The position numbers were made by a program, and so were the translations under genes. From Flavobacteriales bacterium (GTDB lineage: Bacteria > Bacteroidota > Bacteroidia > CAIKAF01), in NCBI GenBank assembly GCA_025451295.1, contig JANWKQ010000033.1, positions 1 to 39,092 on the forward strand: DNA of 39,092 nucleotides, written 5' to 3'. Position 1 is the stretch's first letter. Every line of letters starts with the position of its first letter. Below the pieces are notes generated by a model. It ran no database searches and was not told the DNA's origin. It saw only the letters and a program-made list of their open reading frames with translations. Shown here piece by piece: positions 17,397-26,110 of this stretch.

Positions 17397-18649
17397 TGAG
17401 CATGAATATAAGCAAGGAGGATATATTTTCATTCGAATTAAAAAACGGGATCAGGGTTGTGCATTTACAACATGCCCGGCCAGTTGCCTATTCCGGCATT
17501 CTTATTAATGCCGGGAGCAGAGACGAAGAAGGATTTAAAACCGGTGTTGCTCATTTCCTTGAGCACATGATGTTCAAGGGAACAAAAAAAAGAAAGACGC
17601 ATCATATTCTAAGCAGGATCGACGAAGTAGGCGGAGAGTTGAATGCTTATACCGCCAAGGAGAATACATTTATTTATACCACCTTTCTGGATCAATATAT
17701 TGACCGAGCCTTCGATATTATGGAGGATATCACATTTCATTCCATTTTTCCCGTAAAGGAAATTGAAAAGGAACGGGCTGTCATTATCGATGAATTTCAA
17801 TCGTATAAAGATGATCCTGCGGAGGAAATGGGCGATCAGTTTGATTCACTTATGTTTGCCGGGCATACCTTAGGCAATAATATTTTGGGTAGTGTAGAAA
17901 GCGTACAAAGCATTGTTCAAAAGGATCTGAAACAATTTGTGAGTAAAAAATACCATACCGATAAGATGGTACTTTGTTATATAGGACCTACTTCTAAGGA
18001 AAAATTCAAAATAAAGGCGGAGAAGTATTTTTCAGGAGTAAGATCCAATCTGTCGCGCCAGGAACGACTGGCGTATTCTGGTTACGATCCGTTTGTGTTG
18101 GAAATTGAAAAAGAAATGTACTCCAGTCATTGTCTTATTGGAAATGTGGGCTATGGTTTGCGAAATAAAAAACGAACGCCGTTTGCTTTGTTAAATAATA
18201 TCCTGGGAGGCCCTGGTCTCAATAGTCGTTTGAATATGAATATCCGTGAAAAATATGGATTTACCTATTATCTGGATGCAAATTATACACCCTTTGAAGA
18301 ATCTGCTCAATGGGCGATCTATCTATCGACGGATGTGAAAAATCTTGACAGAACAATTTCACTCGTATATAAGGAGCTTAAAAAATTACGTGAACAAACT
18401 TTTAGTTCTTTGCAACTTGATAAAGCGAAAAAACAGATCATGGGACAAATGGCTCTCGCCAATGAAAACACTTCGGGTATGTTACATGTGATCGCCAAAA
18501 GCTTTTTACTCTTTAACAGGATTGATTCGCTGCCGGAATTGTACAAGCAGCTGGAAAAAATAACCGCGACACAATTGCGTGATATTGCCAACGAAATGTT
18601 TGATGAAAAAAAACTGAGCCGGCTGGTGTATCGAAGCAAAATATCTTAA
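17396..18649 (+). CDS. M16 family zinc metallopeptidase
   Basis: Clan ME peptidase related to mitochondrial processing peptidase and YmxG/PqqL-type enzymes. The 417-residue protein carries the inverted zinc motif H53-F-L-E56-H57 and the third ligand Glu133 exactly 76 residues later, so it should be active. The C-terminal half has the R/Y-type segment (KYGFTYYLDANY) of the second M16 domain. Start chosen at the ATG overlapping the preceding TAA; an ATG two codons on is possible. No signal peptide is seen, so it is probably cytosolic. Substrate unknown. Confidence 0.93.
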   Translation: MSMNISKEDIFSFELKNGIRVVHLQHARPVAYSGILINAGSRDEEGFKTGVAHFLEHMMFKGTKKRKTHHILSRIDEVGGELNAYTAKENTFIYTTFLDQYIDRAFDIMEDITFHSIFPVKEIEKERAVIIDEFQSYKDDPAEEMGDQFDSLMFAGHTLGNNILGSVESVQSIVQKDLKQFVSKKYHTDKMVLCYIGPTSKEKFKIKAEKYFSGVRSNLSRQERLAYSGYDPFVLEIEKEMYSSHCLIGNVGYGLRNKKRTPFALLNNILGGPGLNSRLNMNIREKYGFTYYLDANYTPFEESAQWAIYLSTDVKNLDRTISLVYKELKKLREQTFSSLQLDKAKKQIMGQMALANENTSGMLHVIAKSFLLFNRIDSLPELYKQLEKITATQLRDIANEMFDEKKLSRLVYRSKIS

Positions 18650-18676
18650 AACAAAAAAGCCACCTTTCGGTGGCTT
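18645..18676 (-). terminator. Intrinsic terminator of the TPR-gene operon
   Basis: An 8-bp stem (18657-18664 with 18669-18676, loop TTTC) lies between the converging M16 and TPR genes. Read on the minus strand it is followed by TTTTTTGTTTT, a good U tract, so it mainly ends transcription from the minus-strand operon. On the plus strand the following sequence is only weakly T-rich, but it may also stop read-through from the M16 gene. Confidence 0.85.
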
Positions 18677-18680
18677 CTGA

Positions 18681-20297
18681 TTATTTGAGTTTTGCATCTA
18701 TATACTTCTTGAGTTGTAGGCCTTCTTTATTCTCCGGATCAATCTGGAGGATCTTATCCACATATTCAAGGGCCTTTACTTTATCAGCCTGCAAGGTGTA
18801 ATAGTACCCAAGATAATAGTATGCTTCAAGAAGACTTTTTTTGTTTTTCTCAACATCCGCAATGGCAACGGCAATGGCAGCTTCATAATGTGGTTTGGCC
18901 AATCCCATTGTACTTTGTGGATCTAACGTAGCATTTGCACGTGCCCTGTACATAAATCCATTTACATAATCGGGTTGTCTTTCCGTTACGATCTTGAAAC
19001 ATGAATCTGCTTTCAGGTTGATCGTACTGTCTTTTACGAAAGCTGCTTTCTGATAAAATGCCAATCCGATGCTGTAAATATCATTCACTGAGGGTTCTTT
19101 CACCAGCGTAAATTTCTTCTGGAGAATGCTGATCGCTTCATTAAACTGTTTGGTTTTTATATATGCGTTATAAAGTTCACGATATACATCCAGTTTACTC
19201 GAGTCTTTGGCATTGGCAGATTTCAGATAAGGGATCGCAAGCGAATCCTTGCCGTTACATGCCAGGATCTTCCCGTAATACCTATCATCTTCGGATATGA
19301 GCTTATCACCACTGGTTGGAGCATTCTTTAAAAATAATTCTATGCTGATTAATGCTTCAGGACATTTTTTCAATTCAAATAAGTCATAAGCTTTGATCCT
19401 GTTAAGGATGTTAAAGCTCTTGTCAATCTTCTCGATCTTTTCGATCTCATCAACAGACCGCTGGTATTGTTTGGCAAGGAATAAATATTTGGCATATTTT
19501 ACTCTTGCACTCAAGCTATTCGAAAGTTTTACATAGATCTCCAGGTTCACGATCGCGCTGTCGTAATTTTTATATTGGTACCAAAGATCACCCAGCTTTA
19601 AATATGCAGGAGCGAAATTTACATCCAGGCTGATGGCTTTTTTATATTCTACAAAGGAAAGATCGTAGGACCTGGCTCTTTCGTATAAATTCCCCATCTG
19701 AATCAAAGGTCTTGGATTTTTAGGTTCGAGGTCTCTCGCTTTTTCATAATTATTGAGTGCTACAATACCGTCGTTGGTGCTGATCAGGGCAGCATCCCCC
19801 ATCAACATATAAATATTGATGTTACTGCGATCCATTTTTTCGGCTTTAGCTAAACATTCCAACGCATAGGTCATATTTTTCCACTCATTGTCAACGTATG
19901 CTTCGGCAATGGCAATATAAGCCTTTGAGTCCTGCGTATGCTGTACCAGCGCTTTTTCGAAAAGTGGTTTAGCGGTGGCCTCGTCATTTTTTGTAAGTGC
20001 AATTTTTCCCTTACCTACATAATTTAATCCAACAGCCGGATCCACTGAAATTCCTTTTTCATAGTAAAAAGCGGCTGAATCAAATCGTTCACTTTTGTAC
20101 ATATTTTCACCCATGTAATAGTAGAGGCTACCGTCAGTTGGTTTTTCTGCGATCAATTTATGATAGGCTGCGGTTGCCACATCGAACTGATGATTTTCTG
20201 TAAATTTAAGTGCATCCTTTAAAGTCTGCGCCTGCGAAGTTTGTATCACCAACAAACTTAACGCTACAAAAAATCCTGTTTTTTTAGTGGTTTTCAT
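18681..20297 (-). CDS. Tetratricopeptide-repeat protein, exported
   Basis: A 538-residue protein with a clear signal peptide (MKTTKKTGFFVALSLLVIQT, cleavage after SQA about residue 23) and TPR motifs through most of its length, for example YYYMGENMYKSERFDSAAFYYEKGI, PAYLKLGDLWYQYKNYDSAIV and EAYYYLGYYYTLQADKVKALEY. It is expected in the periplasm, where TPR arrays mediate protein contacts. It lies 18 bases after the PstS-like gene and downstream of the TonB-ExbBD cluster. The partner and exact role are unknown; a scaffold for the neighbouring transport module is an inference. Confidence 0.9.
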   Translation of the reverse strand: MKTTKKTGFFVALSLLVIQTSQAQTLKDALKFTENHQFDVATAAYHKLIAEKPTDGSLYYYMGENMYKSERFDSAAFYYEKGISVDPAVGLNYVGKGKIALTKNDEATAKPLFEKALVQHTQDSKAYIAIAEAYVDNEWKNMTYALECLAKAEKMDRSNINIYMLMGDAALISTNDGIVALNNYEKARDLEPKNPRPLIQMGNLYERARSYDLSFVEYKKAISLDVNFAPAYLKLGDLWYQYKNYDSAIVNLEIYVKLSNSLSARVKYAKYLFLAKQYQRSVDEIEKIEKIDKSFNILNRIKAYDLFELKKCPEALISIELFLKNAPTSGDKLISEDDRYYGKILACNGKDSLAIPYLKSANAKDSSKLDVYRELYNAYIKTKQFNEAISILQKKFTLVKEPSVNDIYSIGLAFYQKAAFVKDSTINLKADSCFKIVTERQPDYVNGFMYRARANATLDPQSTMGLAKPHYEAAIAVAIADVEKNKKSLLEAYYYLGYYYTLQADKVKALEYVDKILQIDPENKEGLQLKKYIDAKLK

Positions 20298-20315
20298 ATT
20301 CGTGTTCTTTAATAT

Positions 20316-21260
20316 CTATTGATTTGAAAATTCTATTATTCGAACCGGGGCACTTGCAGGAACCATTCCTGAACGAAGTACAATGCGTTGACCCTTATCT
20401 CCTGCAATAAAGGATGCAAACCCTGTGCCAAGTCCTGCCCTTGCTTCACGGCTGATTATATAGGCCGTTCTCTTGAAAGGGTACATATCAGCGGCAATGT
20501 AGCCCTGATAGGGGCCATGGAATTCACCGGTTGTGTCGGTCACTTCCTTGTTCCCAATCGGCAGGACTTTAATCTTTTTTAAGAAAGCAATGGCGTTTGT
20601 ATCGGCATCATCGCTGATCCAGTTTATGCTGATAATCCCTATGGCATTTTTATTCTTTTCCACATAACTCATCACTTCCGGATTCGAATTCACGGCGAAA
20701 CAATTGGCAGGTAGTCTATCTTTGATCTGAAATAATTCTGAGATCATTCTTACATTTCCTGATTTGGTATTATCGAAGATCACCTGAATGCTGTCTTTTT
20801 GTAAAGCAGGATGCAATTGATTCCAGGTACTTACTTTACCTGTAAATAAATCTCCTACCTGGCTATAAAGGAGCTTGCCAAGTTTGTTTTCATTGTTAAT
20901 GATAAAGGCAAGGCCATCATAGGCAATTTTTATAACCTTCGGCGTAATTGCTATGCTTTGGAAATATTCTTTTTCATTTTCATTCAACTCACGGATGACA
21001 ACGATAAATCTTGAAGAATCTGCCAGCAGATCCTCAAAAGCCTCTATTTCGTTTGTATAGGTGACCATGATCTTTGCATGGCGATAAAGGCTCTCAAAAA
21101 CCTCGATCTCGGCCTCGATCATCGGTTGGTAGGACTCATCAACGGTAATGTGAATCTTTCCTGAGGTTGGGTCATCAATGGGTGTATTGCTTTTTTTTCC
21201 ACATCCAACCAGCAAAACCAGTAAAAAAAGGGAAAGACCTGATATACTATAATTTTTCAT
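20316..21260 (-). CDS. PstS-like substrate-binding lipoprotein
   Basis: A 314-residue protein with a lipoprotein signal peptide and lipobox LVGC (Cys20), then a periplasmic binding protein fold. Recognisable PstS-family features are ITVDESYQPMIEAEIEVFE, the VGDLFTGKVSTWNQL segment and NTKSGNVRMISELF. No pst permease or ATPase gene is nearby, so it is not evidently part of an ABC phosphate transporter; phosphate binding is unproven. It lies 7 bases after the small membrane protein and before the TPR gene, in an arrangement near TonB/ExbBD that I believe recurs in Bacteroidetes. Confidence 0.85.
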   Translation of the reverse strand: MKNYSISGLSLFLLVLLVGCGKKSNTPIDDPTSGKIHITVDESYQPMIEAEIEVFESLYRHAKIMVTYTNEIEAFEDLLADSSRFIVVIRELNENEKEYFQSIAITPKVIKIAYDGLAFIINNENKLGKLLYSQVGDLFTGKVSTWNQLHPALQKDSIQVIFDNTKSGNVRMISELFQIKDRLPANCFAVNSNPEVMSYVEKNKNAIGIISINWISDDADTNAIAFLKKIKVLPIGNKEVTDTTGEFHGPYQGYIAADMYPFKRTAYIISREARAGLGTGFASFIAGDKGQRIVLRSGMVPASAPVRIIEFSNQ

Positions 21261-21267
21261 CGATTTT

Positions 21268-21480
21268 TTATTGTTCTGGTTGACGTTTTCTGTTTTGGAT
21301 CAATTGATAGGTGCGGAAGGCGGAGTATAAAACAAAAATAAGGCCCATTGCTATCCTTAATCCGATGCCTGCATTTTTGAACAAGGGAATTGGTAAAAAG
21401 ATAATTGCTAAACCAGCCACGAAATACATTGATACGCGGCAGATCTGGACGATCAGGTTTATTTTATCATTTCCTTGCAT
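21268..21480 (-). CDS. Small two-helix membrane protein
   Basis: Using the ATG at 21480 the product is 70 residues, MQGNDKINLIVQ onward, with two hydrophobic segments (about residues 15-32 and 36-54) and a short basic tail (QNRKRQPEQ). An upstream in-frame ATG at 21537 would add 19 charged residues but lies almost on top of the putative promoter; the shorter form is preferred. I do not recognise a family. It sits first in the unit with the PstS-like and TPR genes, so it may be a membrane partner of that module. Confidence 0.75.
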   Translation of the reverse strand: MQGNDKINLIVQICRVSMYFVAGLAIIFLPIPLFKNAGIGLRIAMGLIFVLYSAFRTYQLIQNRKRQPEQ

Positions 21481-21547
21481 TGTAAATTCGTTAATTTCCC
21501 TCTTATTAATCTTCCTGCTGAGGACAGCTATTTCCACCGCAGGAGCA

Positions 21548-21555
21548 CAAAAATA
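21548..21555 (-). promoter_or_regulatory. TATTTTTG -7 element for the small membrane protein/PstS-like/TPR unit
   Basis: On the minus strand 21555-21548 reads TATTTTTG, a full match to TAnnTTTG. It lies about 68 bases upstream of the ATG at 21480 and downstream of the tonB terminator, so a promoter is expected here. No clear TTG at the usual -33 spacing is seen, which limits confidence. Confidence 0.4.
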
Positions 21556-21643
21556 TAATAATCATCTTATACACTGAAGTGTTTCACAAATAATTAAAGT
21601 TCAACTACTTTTTACTTGTGTAAAGGGGATGAAGGGGGAACAG

Positions 21644-21660
21644 GCCTGCAGGCAGGCGGT
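21644..21660. repeat. GCCTGCAGGC palindrome, repeat-like
   Basis: GCCTGCAGGC (21644-21653) is a perfect 10-base palindrome followed by AGGCGG. It resembles the CCTGCCTGCAGGCAGG type of dispersed repeat seen between genes in Bacteroidetes; a related fragment, GGGCAGGCAGG, occurs near 15168 upstream of tsaE. It lies between the tonB terminator and the next promoter. Function unknown. Confidence 0.4.
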
Positions 21661-21664
21661 TATG

Positions 21665-21697
21665 AAAAAAAGCTGCCGGGTTAAGTATCACCCGGCA
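21665..21697 (-). terminator. Intrinsic terminator of the exbB-exbD-exbD-tonB operon
   Basis: An 8-bp perfect stem, 21690-21697 (ACCCGGCA) with 21674-21681 (TGCCGGGT), encloses an eight-base loop. Read on the minus strand the hairpin is followed by GCTTTTTTTCAT, a strong U run. It lies about 12 bases after the tonB stop, so tonB is the last gene of that unit and the downstream PstS-like/TPR genes need their own promoter or read-through. Confidence 0.88.
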
Positions 21698-21708
21698 ACA
21701 ATCTTAGT

Positions 21709-22512
21709 TTAGTTAATTTTAAATATAATAGGGAAATTATAAGCCGCTTTTACCGGACGACCACCTTGTTTTCCCGGGTTCCATCTTGGGCTTAAACCCA
21801 ATACTCTTACCGCCTCTTCATCCAATCCACCACCTGGTCCACGAACCACACCAATATTGGTAACGTTTCCAAATTTATCTACCACAAACTTCAGCCAAAC
21901 AGTTCCTTCAATCCCTTGTTCCCTTGCCATTGATGGATATTCGAGGTTAGCCTCAAGGAATGCTTTCCAGGCATCTTCTCCACCCGGAAATGATGGTTGT
22001 TGTTCTACAAAGGTTAAAGGATCATCTGATTCTGTGTCACCAATAATATCTTCATCACCATTATCACCAGGCATACCGATAATACCCGGCTCACCTACCT
22101 GATTCACTTTACCAGGGTTAGAAAGTTCCAGGTCCTGATTCGTAATGATTTCATCTACTTCCTTATCGGTTACAATGGGAACGGTAAATTTAACAGACTC
22201 CTGTTTTGGGGCTTCCTGCGTTACTTCTTGTTTTTCCTCTTTGTCTTCCTCATCTAACGACTCGGGATTTTGAAGGGTTTGTACGACTTGTTTTTTGATC
22301 GCTACCTCTTTTTTAGGCTTCAATGATGACAGATATACCTGTACATAAGGAATAGCCAGCACGCTTCCAATAATGAAAAAGCCAACCACCAAACCCATGA
22401 TGATGTTGAAGGTATATTGACGGCGAATTATGAAAGCACCATATGACCTGTTTCTTTTCTCAAAAACCAGGTCGTCGAAGTGTCCAAAATTTGAAGAATC
22501 TGAATTAGCCAT
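21709..22512 (-). CDS. TonB family energy transducer
   Basis: TonB spans the periplasm and passes energy from the ExbB-ExbD proton channel to outer-membrane receptors. The 267-residue protein has the Bacteroidetes N-terminal motif FDDLVFEKRNRSYGAF (12-27), a single membrane anchor (about 36-60), an acidic/Gln-rich periplasmic linker, and a C-terminal TonB domain (about 175-267) with EYPSMAREQGIEGTVWLKFVV and the NFPIIFKIN end. It lies 39 bases after the second exbD and is closed by an intrinsic terminator. The specific receptors served are not indicated. Confidence 0.93.
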   Translation of the reverse strand: MANSDSSNFGHFDDLVFEKRNRSYGAFIIRRQYTFNIIMGLVVGFFIIGSVLAIPYVQVYLSSLKPKKEVAIKKQVVQTLQNPESLDEEDKEEKQEVTQEAPKQESVKFTVPIVTDKEVDEIITNQDLELSNPGKVNQVGEPGIIGMPGDNGDEDIIGDTESDDPLTFVEQQPSFPGGEDAWKAFLEANLEYPSMAREQGIEGTVWLKFVVDKFGNVTNIGVVRGPGGGLDEEAVRVLGLSPRWNPGKQGGRPVKAAYNFPIIFKIN

Positions 22513-22551
22513 AGTGTTAATTTTAAATATTAAAGTATACTGATTTTAAGG

Positions 22552-23178
22552 TCATAAAGTTTCAATAATATCTTCTTCTGGCTTAGTAATATCAACCAGT
22601 GCAAAGTTTACAACGTTACATATCTGCATTTCGTCTAAAATATCAACGATGTTTTCATATTTTGAAAGCTCCACCGCTTTTATGATCACAAAAATACCCC
22701 GGTTCTCTTTTTGTTTTCTGGCCCAGTTGGTAGTATCTTTTAATTGTTTTTCAGTAAGCTTTCCATTTTTAGCCTGTTGCTCAAAACCGGCAATTATATC
22801 ATAGAGTTTTTGATTTTTTGTGATCAATGTTTTTCTGATACCATTTTTGGAATAATCTGACTTTTTGATTTTTGAAGGATCTTTTGGATCAAACATTCCT
22901 TCGTAATAAAAGAGCTTATTATTCTTACCGATCAAAATGGTGGTTGTTATATCATCCTGCACTTTGGTTGGTGGGGTATTCTCATCATTTGGCACTGGCA
23001 TATTGATCTCCATTGCCTTCGGCTTATTAAAGGTAGTGGTTAACATAAAGAATGTAAGCAGGAGGAATGCCAAATCCACCATCGGGGTCATGTCTATCCG
23101 GGTGGATTGTTTCTTGGCATGGGGTTTACTCTTGCCTTTTTTGTGGCCACCGCCTTCACCTGTGTTTAGTTCTGCCAT
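22552..23178 (-). CDS. ExbD/TolR family protein (second copy)
   Basis: ExbD forms the proton-carrying helix of the ExbB-ExbD motor. The 208-residue protein has a His/Lys-rich cytosolic N terminus (about 1-28), a single membrane helix with the conserved Asp35 in IDMTPMVDLAFLLLTFFMLT, and a periplasmic domain ending in NIVDILDEMQICNVVNFALVDIT. An insertion rich in Lys between about residues 95 and 140 makes it longer than E. coli ExbD (about 140). It lies between the other exbD and tonB. Confidence 0.92.
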   Translation of the reverse strand: MAELNTGEGGGHKKGKSKPHAKKQSTRIDMTPMVDLAFLLLTFFMLTTTFNKPKAMEINMPVPNDENTPPTKVQDDITTTILIGKNNKLFYYEGMFDPKDPSKIKKSDYSKNGIRKTLITKNQKLYDIIAGFEQQAKNGKLTEKQLKDTTNWARKQKENRGIFVIIKAVELSKYENIVDILDEMQICNVVNFALVDITKPEEDIIETL

Positions 23179-23268
23179 GATCTTTTATTTTTTTTGAGAT
23201 ACCTTTTGGTCATCTCCGTATTAAAAAAATATAGTTCTTAAATATATACCCTTTCTTCAGGAAAAGGT

Positions 23269-23877
23269 TCATTCTGTTTTCATGTCGGTTATTAAATTGA
23301 ACTTGAATACTTTAACTTCTTCAAGTATTTTAATGACCCGTTTGATGGTTTTAAAGTTGGCGGTACGGTCACCTTTCACCGCAATCCTATAAGGTTTGTT
23401 CGGCGCGGTTCTAACGGCTGTACGGCTAAAATATAACCAGTCGAATAACTCATTTGAAGTTGAGTCGATTGGAATCCCTTTGGTTTGATAACTATGTCGT
23501 TCACTTCCATCCATGTCGAGGTATGCCGGTAATTCAGCCATGCTTACCCCGGTGGTCGTAAGATTCGAGAACGTTTTATATTGTTCTTCGGTAAAAGCCA
23601 CGTTCCATTCTTTGCTCATTTTTTCCAGCACTTCCCTGCGGGTTTGCTGGCCATCGAATGTGTAAAACACCCGATCCTCCTTATCCACTGAGATGACGAT
23701 CATGTCCTTATCGGGCAGGATCATTTCGGAGATAGACGAAGGGGTATCCGGTGTTACCGGCTCATCGGGCCTAAACTGTGTAGTTAACATGAAGAACGTT
23801 ACCAATAGGAACCCCAAATCCACCATTGGCGTCATGTCAATGGACGGGGTACTTCTGGGCATCTTAATTTTTGGCAT
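23269..23877 (-). CDS. ExbD/TolR family protein (first copy)
   Basis: A 202-residue ExbD with a short basic N terminus (MPKIKMPRSTPS), a membrane helix with the conserved Asp20 in IDMTPMVDLGFLLVTFFMLT, and a periplasmic domain (about 60-202). The membrane helix is nearly identical to that of the next exbD, but the periplasmic parts differ markedly, so the two are probably a duplicated, diverged pair. It lies 13 bases after exbB; a 90-base spacer separates it from the second copy. Confidence 0.92.
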   Translation of the reverse strand: MPKIKMPRSTPSIDMTPMVDLGFLLVTFFMLTTQFRPDEPVTPDTPSSISEMILPDKDMIVISVDKEDRVFYTFDGQQTRREVLEKMSKEWNVAFTEEQYKTFSNLTTTGVSMAELPAYLDMDGSERHSYQTKGIPIDSTSNELFDWLYFSRTAVRTAPNKPYRIAVKGDRTANFKTIKRVIKILEEVKVFKFNLITDMKTE

Positions 23878-23890
23878 CTTTCTTCAGGTA

Positions 23891-24712
23891 TTATTTTGTC
23901 TTAGCACCAAAAGTTTGGATCAGGCTGAAACCAGCTTCATCGATTTTATAGGTCAATGAGTCGATCAAAGAGCTGAATAAGTTATACATGATAATGGCTA
24001 TAACTGAACCACCAATACCAAGGAATGTATTGATCAAGGCTTCAGAAATTCCGTTCGCAAGAGCAATCGCATCCGGGGCACCTGCCTGGGCAAGGGCCGC
24101 AAAGGCTACAATCATACCTCTTACTGTTCCGATCAAACCAACCAGAGTGGCAACCGAGGCCAGGGTGGAAATGATCACCATATTTTTTGATAACATAGGT
24201 AGTTCCAAGGCAGTAGCTTCTTCAAATTCTCTTTGAATAACCAACACTTTTTGGTCTTTTTCTATTTTATCATCCTTCATCAATTCATCAAATTTGCCAA
24301 GACCTGCCCTCATTACATTTGCCAAAGAACCTTTTTGTTTATTACAGGCGGCAATAGCCTCATTAATCTGATCATTTTTGATCATATACTGAAGCTTAGA
24401 AACGAATTTGGTTAAATTACCCTTGCCTCTGGCTCTAACTATTGTGAATGCACGCTCTATGGTAAAAGTAATGATGATAAGCAGAATAGCTATCAAAAGG
24501 GCAACGATTGGACCTCCCTTATACATTACACCTAAAAAATCACCTTTAACAGGATGATTCATTCTGTTATTGCCTTCAAAGTGCATAGAAGCACCTAATA
24601 TTTTGTCGAATATTAACCATCCAAGTATGCAGCATATAACAATTACAATTGGATTAAACAGGGATTTTAGCATTCCTCCTGCCGAACTACGTGGTGCTTG
24701 ATAATTTTCCAT
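23891..24712 (-). CDS. MotA/TolQ/ExbB proton channel family protein
   Basis: ExbB forms the pentameric stator around ExbD. The 273-residue protein has four hydrophobic segments (about 19-37, 67-90, 178-206 and 229-250). The last two carry the family core, VIISTLASVATLVGLIGTVRG and ALINTFLGIGGSVIAI, with the conserved Gly and Thr residues facing the proton path. The additional N-terminal helix is common in Bacteroidetes versions. First gene of the minus-strand operon exbB-exbD-exbD-tonB. Confidence 0.93.
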   Translation of the reverse strand: MENYQAPRSSAGGMLKSLFNPIVIVICCILGWLIFDKILGASMHFEGNNRMNHPVKGDFLGVMYKGGPIVALLIAILLIIITFTIERAFTIVRARGKGNLTKFVSKLQYMIKNDQINEAIAACNKQKGSLANVMRAGLGKFDELMKDDKIEKDQKVLVIQREFEEATALELPMLSKNMVIISTLASVATLVGLIGTVRGMIVAFAALAQAGAPDAIALANGISEALINTFLGIGGSVIAIIMYNLFSSLIDSLTYKIDEAGFSLIQTFGAKTK

Positions 24713-25037
24713 ACAAATGTTAAATAAGATTTTTAATGTTTTCCTGGTTTGTTTTAAATATCGCCAAAAGTAAAAATATTTACATCATATAAAGTAAGAT
24801 TCATATTTTTATTTCCCGGGTCTGGATAACATTTTTTTGATCTTATCGGCTGGTTCACCAGACCCTCCAGTGGCCGTGTTTAGGCCAAAATCCTTGTCCG
24901 CCCCTTTTTTTTGGCATTTATCGGCCGGGTTTCCTAAAAATTTATCGGATCAACAACCCGGATTCCGGGAGAATACTATTTTTAACCCGCATTTTTATTC
25001 AAAAACACGTTAACCCCCGGTTAATACCCATCATTTC
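24713..25037. other. Divergent intergenic region exbB/gmd with TTATCGG repeats and hairpins
   Basis: This 325-base spacer separates the divergent exbB and gmd genes and holds no convincing gene. It contains three TTATCGG motifs (24843, 24918, 24942), the first two extended as TTATCGGCTGG and TTATCGGCCGGG; a CCCGG-ATT-CCGGG hairpin (24957-24969); GGCC-GTGTTTA-GGCC (24872-24886); and TTAACC-CCC-GGTTAA (25010-25024), which ends 13 bases before the gmd ATG. A second TTAACCC lies near 24982. The hairpins near gmd may be operator or leader structures; none is proven. The exbB side is A/T-rich with the -7 element listed separately. Confidence 0.5.
24765..24772 (-). promoter_or_regulatory. TACTTTTG -7 element upstream of exbB
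   Basis: Read on the minus strand, 24772-24765 is TACTTTTG, a full match to TAnnTTTG, about 53 bases before the exbB start codon. It gives a plausible leader of around 45 bases. No good -33 TTG is visible at 20-base spacing, so this rests on one box and on position. Confidence 0.4.
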
Positions 25038-26105
25038 ATGAAAAAAGCGCTTATTACCGGAATAACAGGTCAGGACGGGGCCTACCTGGCTGAGTTCTTA
25101 ATTGGAAAGGGATATGAGGTGCATGGTATTAAGCGGAGAAGTTCTCTTTTTAATACCCAACGGATCGATCATATTTACAATGACCCGCATGACATCAATA
25201 AACGGCTGATTCTCCACTATGGGGATCTTACAGATGGGTTGAATATTACCAAGATCATCAGGGAGGTTGAGCCCGATGAGATTTATAATCTAGGAGCGAT
25301 GAGCCATGTAAAAGTGAGCTTTGATGAGCCTGATTATACGGCGAACGTAAATGCCCTTGGCGCATTAAGAGTATTGGAAGCCATCAGACTACTGAAAATG
25401 GGTGATAAAACCAGAATTTATCAGGCTTCTACTTCTGAAATGTATGGCTTAGCCCAGGAAGTACCTCAAACCGAAAAAACACCCTTTTATCCCCGATCCC
25501 CTTATGGGATCTCAAAATTATTTGCCTATTGGACCGTGGTGAACTATAGAGAAGCCTATAATTTTTTTGCGGTGAATGGGATTTTGTTTAATCATGAAAG
25601 TGCCATTCGGGGAGAAACTTTTGTAACACGTAAAATTACCAGAGCAGCTGCTCATATTTTTCATGGGAAACAGAATAAACTTTATCTCGGGAACTTAAAT
25701 GCCTCCAGAGATTGGGGACATGCACGGGATTATGTGAAAGCGATGTGGTTAATGTTACAGGCCGAAAAACCGGAAGACTACGTGATCGCTACTGGTAATA
25801 CGACCACCGTTCGTGATTTCACTTTAAAGGCATTTAAAAAAGTGGGAATTGAAATTGAGTTTACCGGGAACGGTGATGGCGAAAAAGGGTTAGTTAAATC
25901 TATACCATCGTCCGTTAAACATTTAAAAACCGGTGACGTTGTGATTGAAATCGATATCAACTATCAACGACCTACCGAGGTTGAGTCGCTTATCGGTGAC
26001 GCAACGAAAGCAAAACAACAACTTGGCTGGGTGCCTGAATTTACAGTGGATGACCTGATCGATGAAATGATAGATGCCGAAATGAAATTATTTTTGAAAT
26101 CCTGA
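25038..26105 (+). CDS. gmd: GDP-mannose 4,6-dehydratase
   Basis: Converts GDP-D-mannose to GDP-4-keto-6-deoxy-D-mannose, the first step to GDP-L-fucose and related deoxyhexoses. The 355-residue extended SDR has the nucleotide motif [10 protein letters not shown] (8-17), the STSEMYG catalytic segment (131-137) and Y156xxxK160 in SPYGISK. The [17 protein letters not shown] and [14 protein letters not shown] segments are diagnostic of Gmd. Length is typical. The fcl gene starts 5 bases downstream, so the pair makes GDP-L-fucose. It opens the glycan cluster. Confidence 0.97.
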   Translation: MKKALITGITGQDGAYLAEFLIGKGYEVHGIKRRSSLFNTQRIDHIYNDPHDINKRLILHYGDLTDGLNITKIIREVEPDEIYNLGAMSHVKVSFDEPDYTANVNALGALRVLEAIRLLKMGDKTRIYQASTSEMYGLAQEVPQTEKTPFYPRSPYGISKLFAYWTVVNYREAYNFFAVNGILFNHESAIRGETFVTRKITRAAAHIFHGKQNKLYLGNLNASRDWGHARDYVKAMWLMLQAEKPEDYVIATGNTTTVRDFTLKAFKKVGIEIEFTGNGDGEKGLVKSIPSSVKHLKTGDVVIEIDINYQRPTEVESLIGDATKAKQQLGWVPEFTVDDLIDEMIDAEMKLFLKS

Positions 26106-26110
26106 ACCGG

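Noticed and set aside
21481-21537. N-terminal extension of the small two-helix membrane protein
   Set aside because: The extra residues look like noncoding-derived charged sequence and the start would abut the putative -7 element; the ATG at 21480 is preferred, though not proven.
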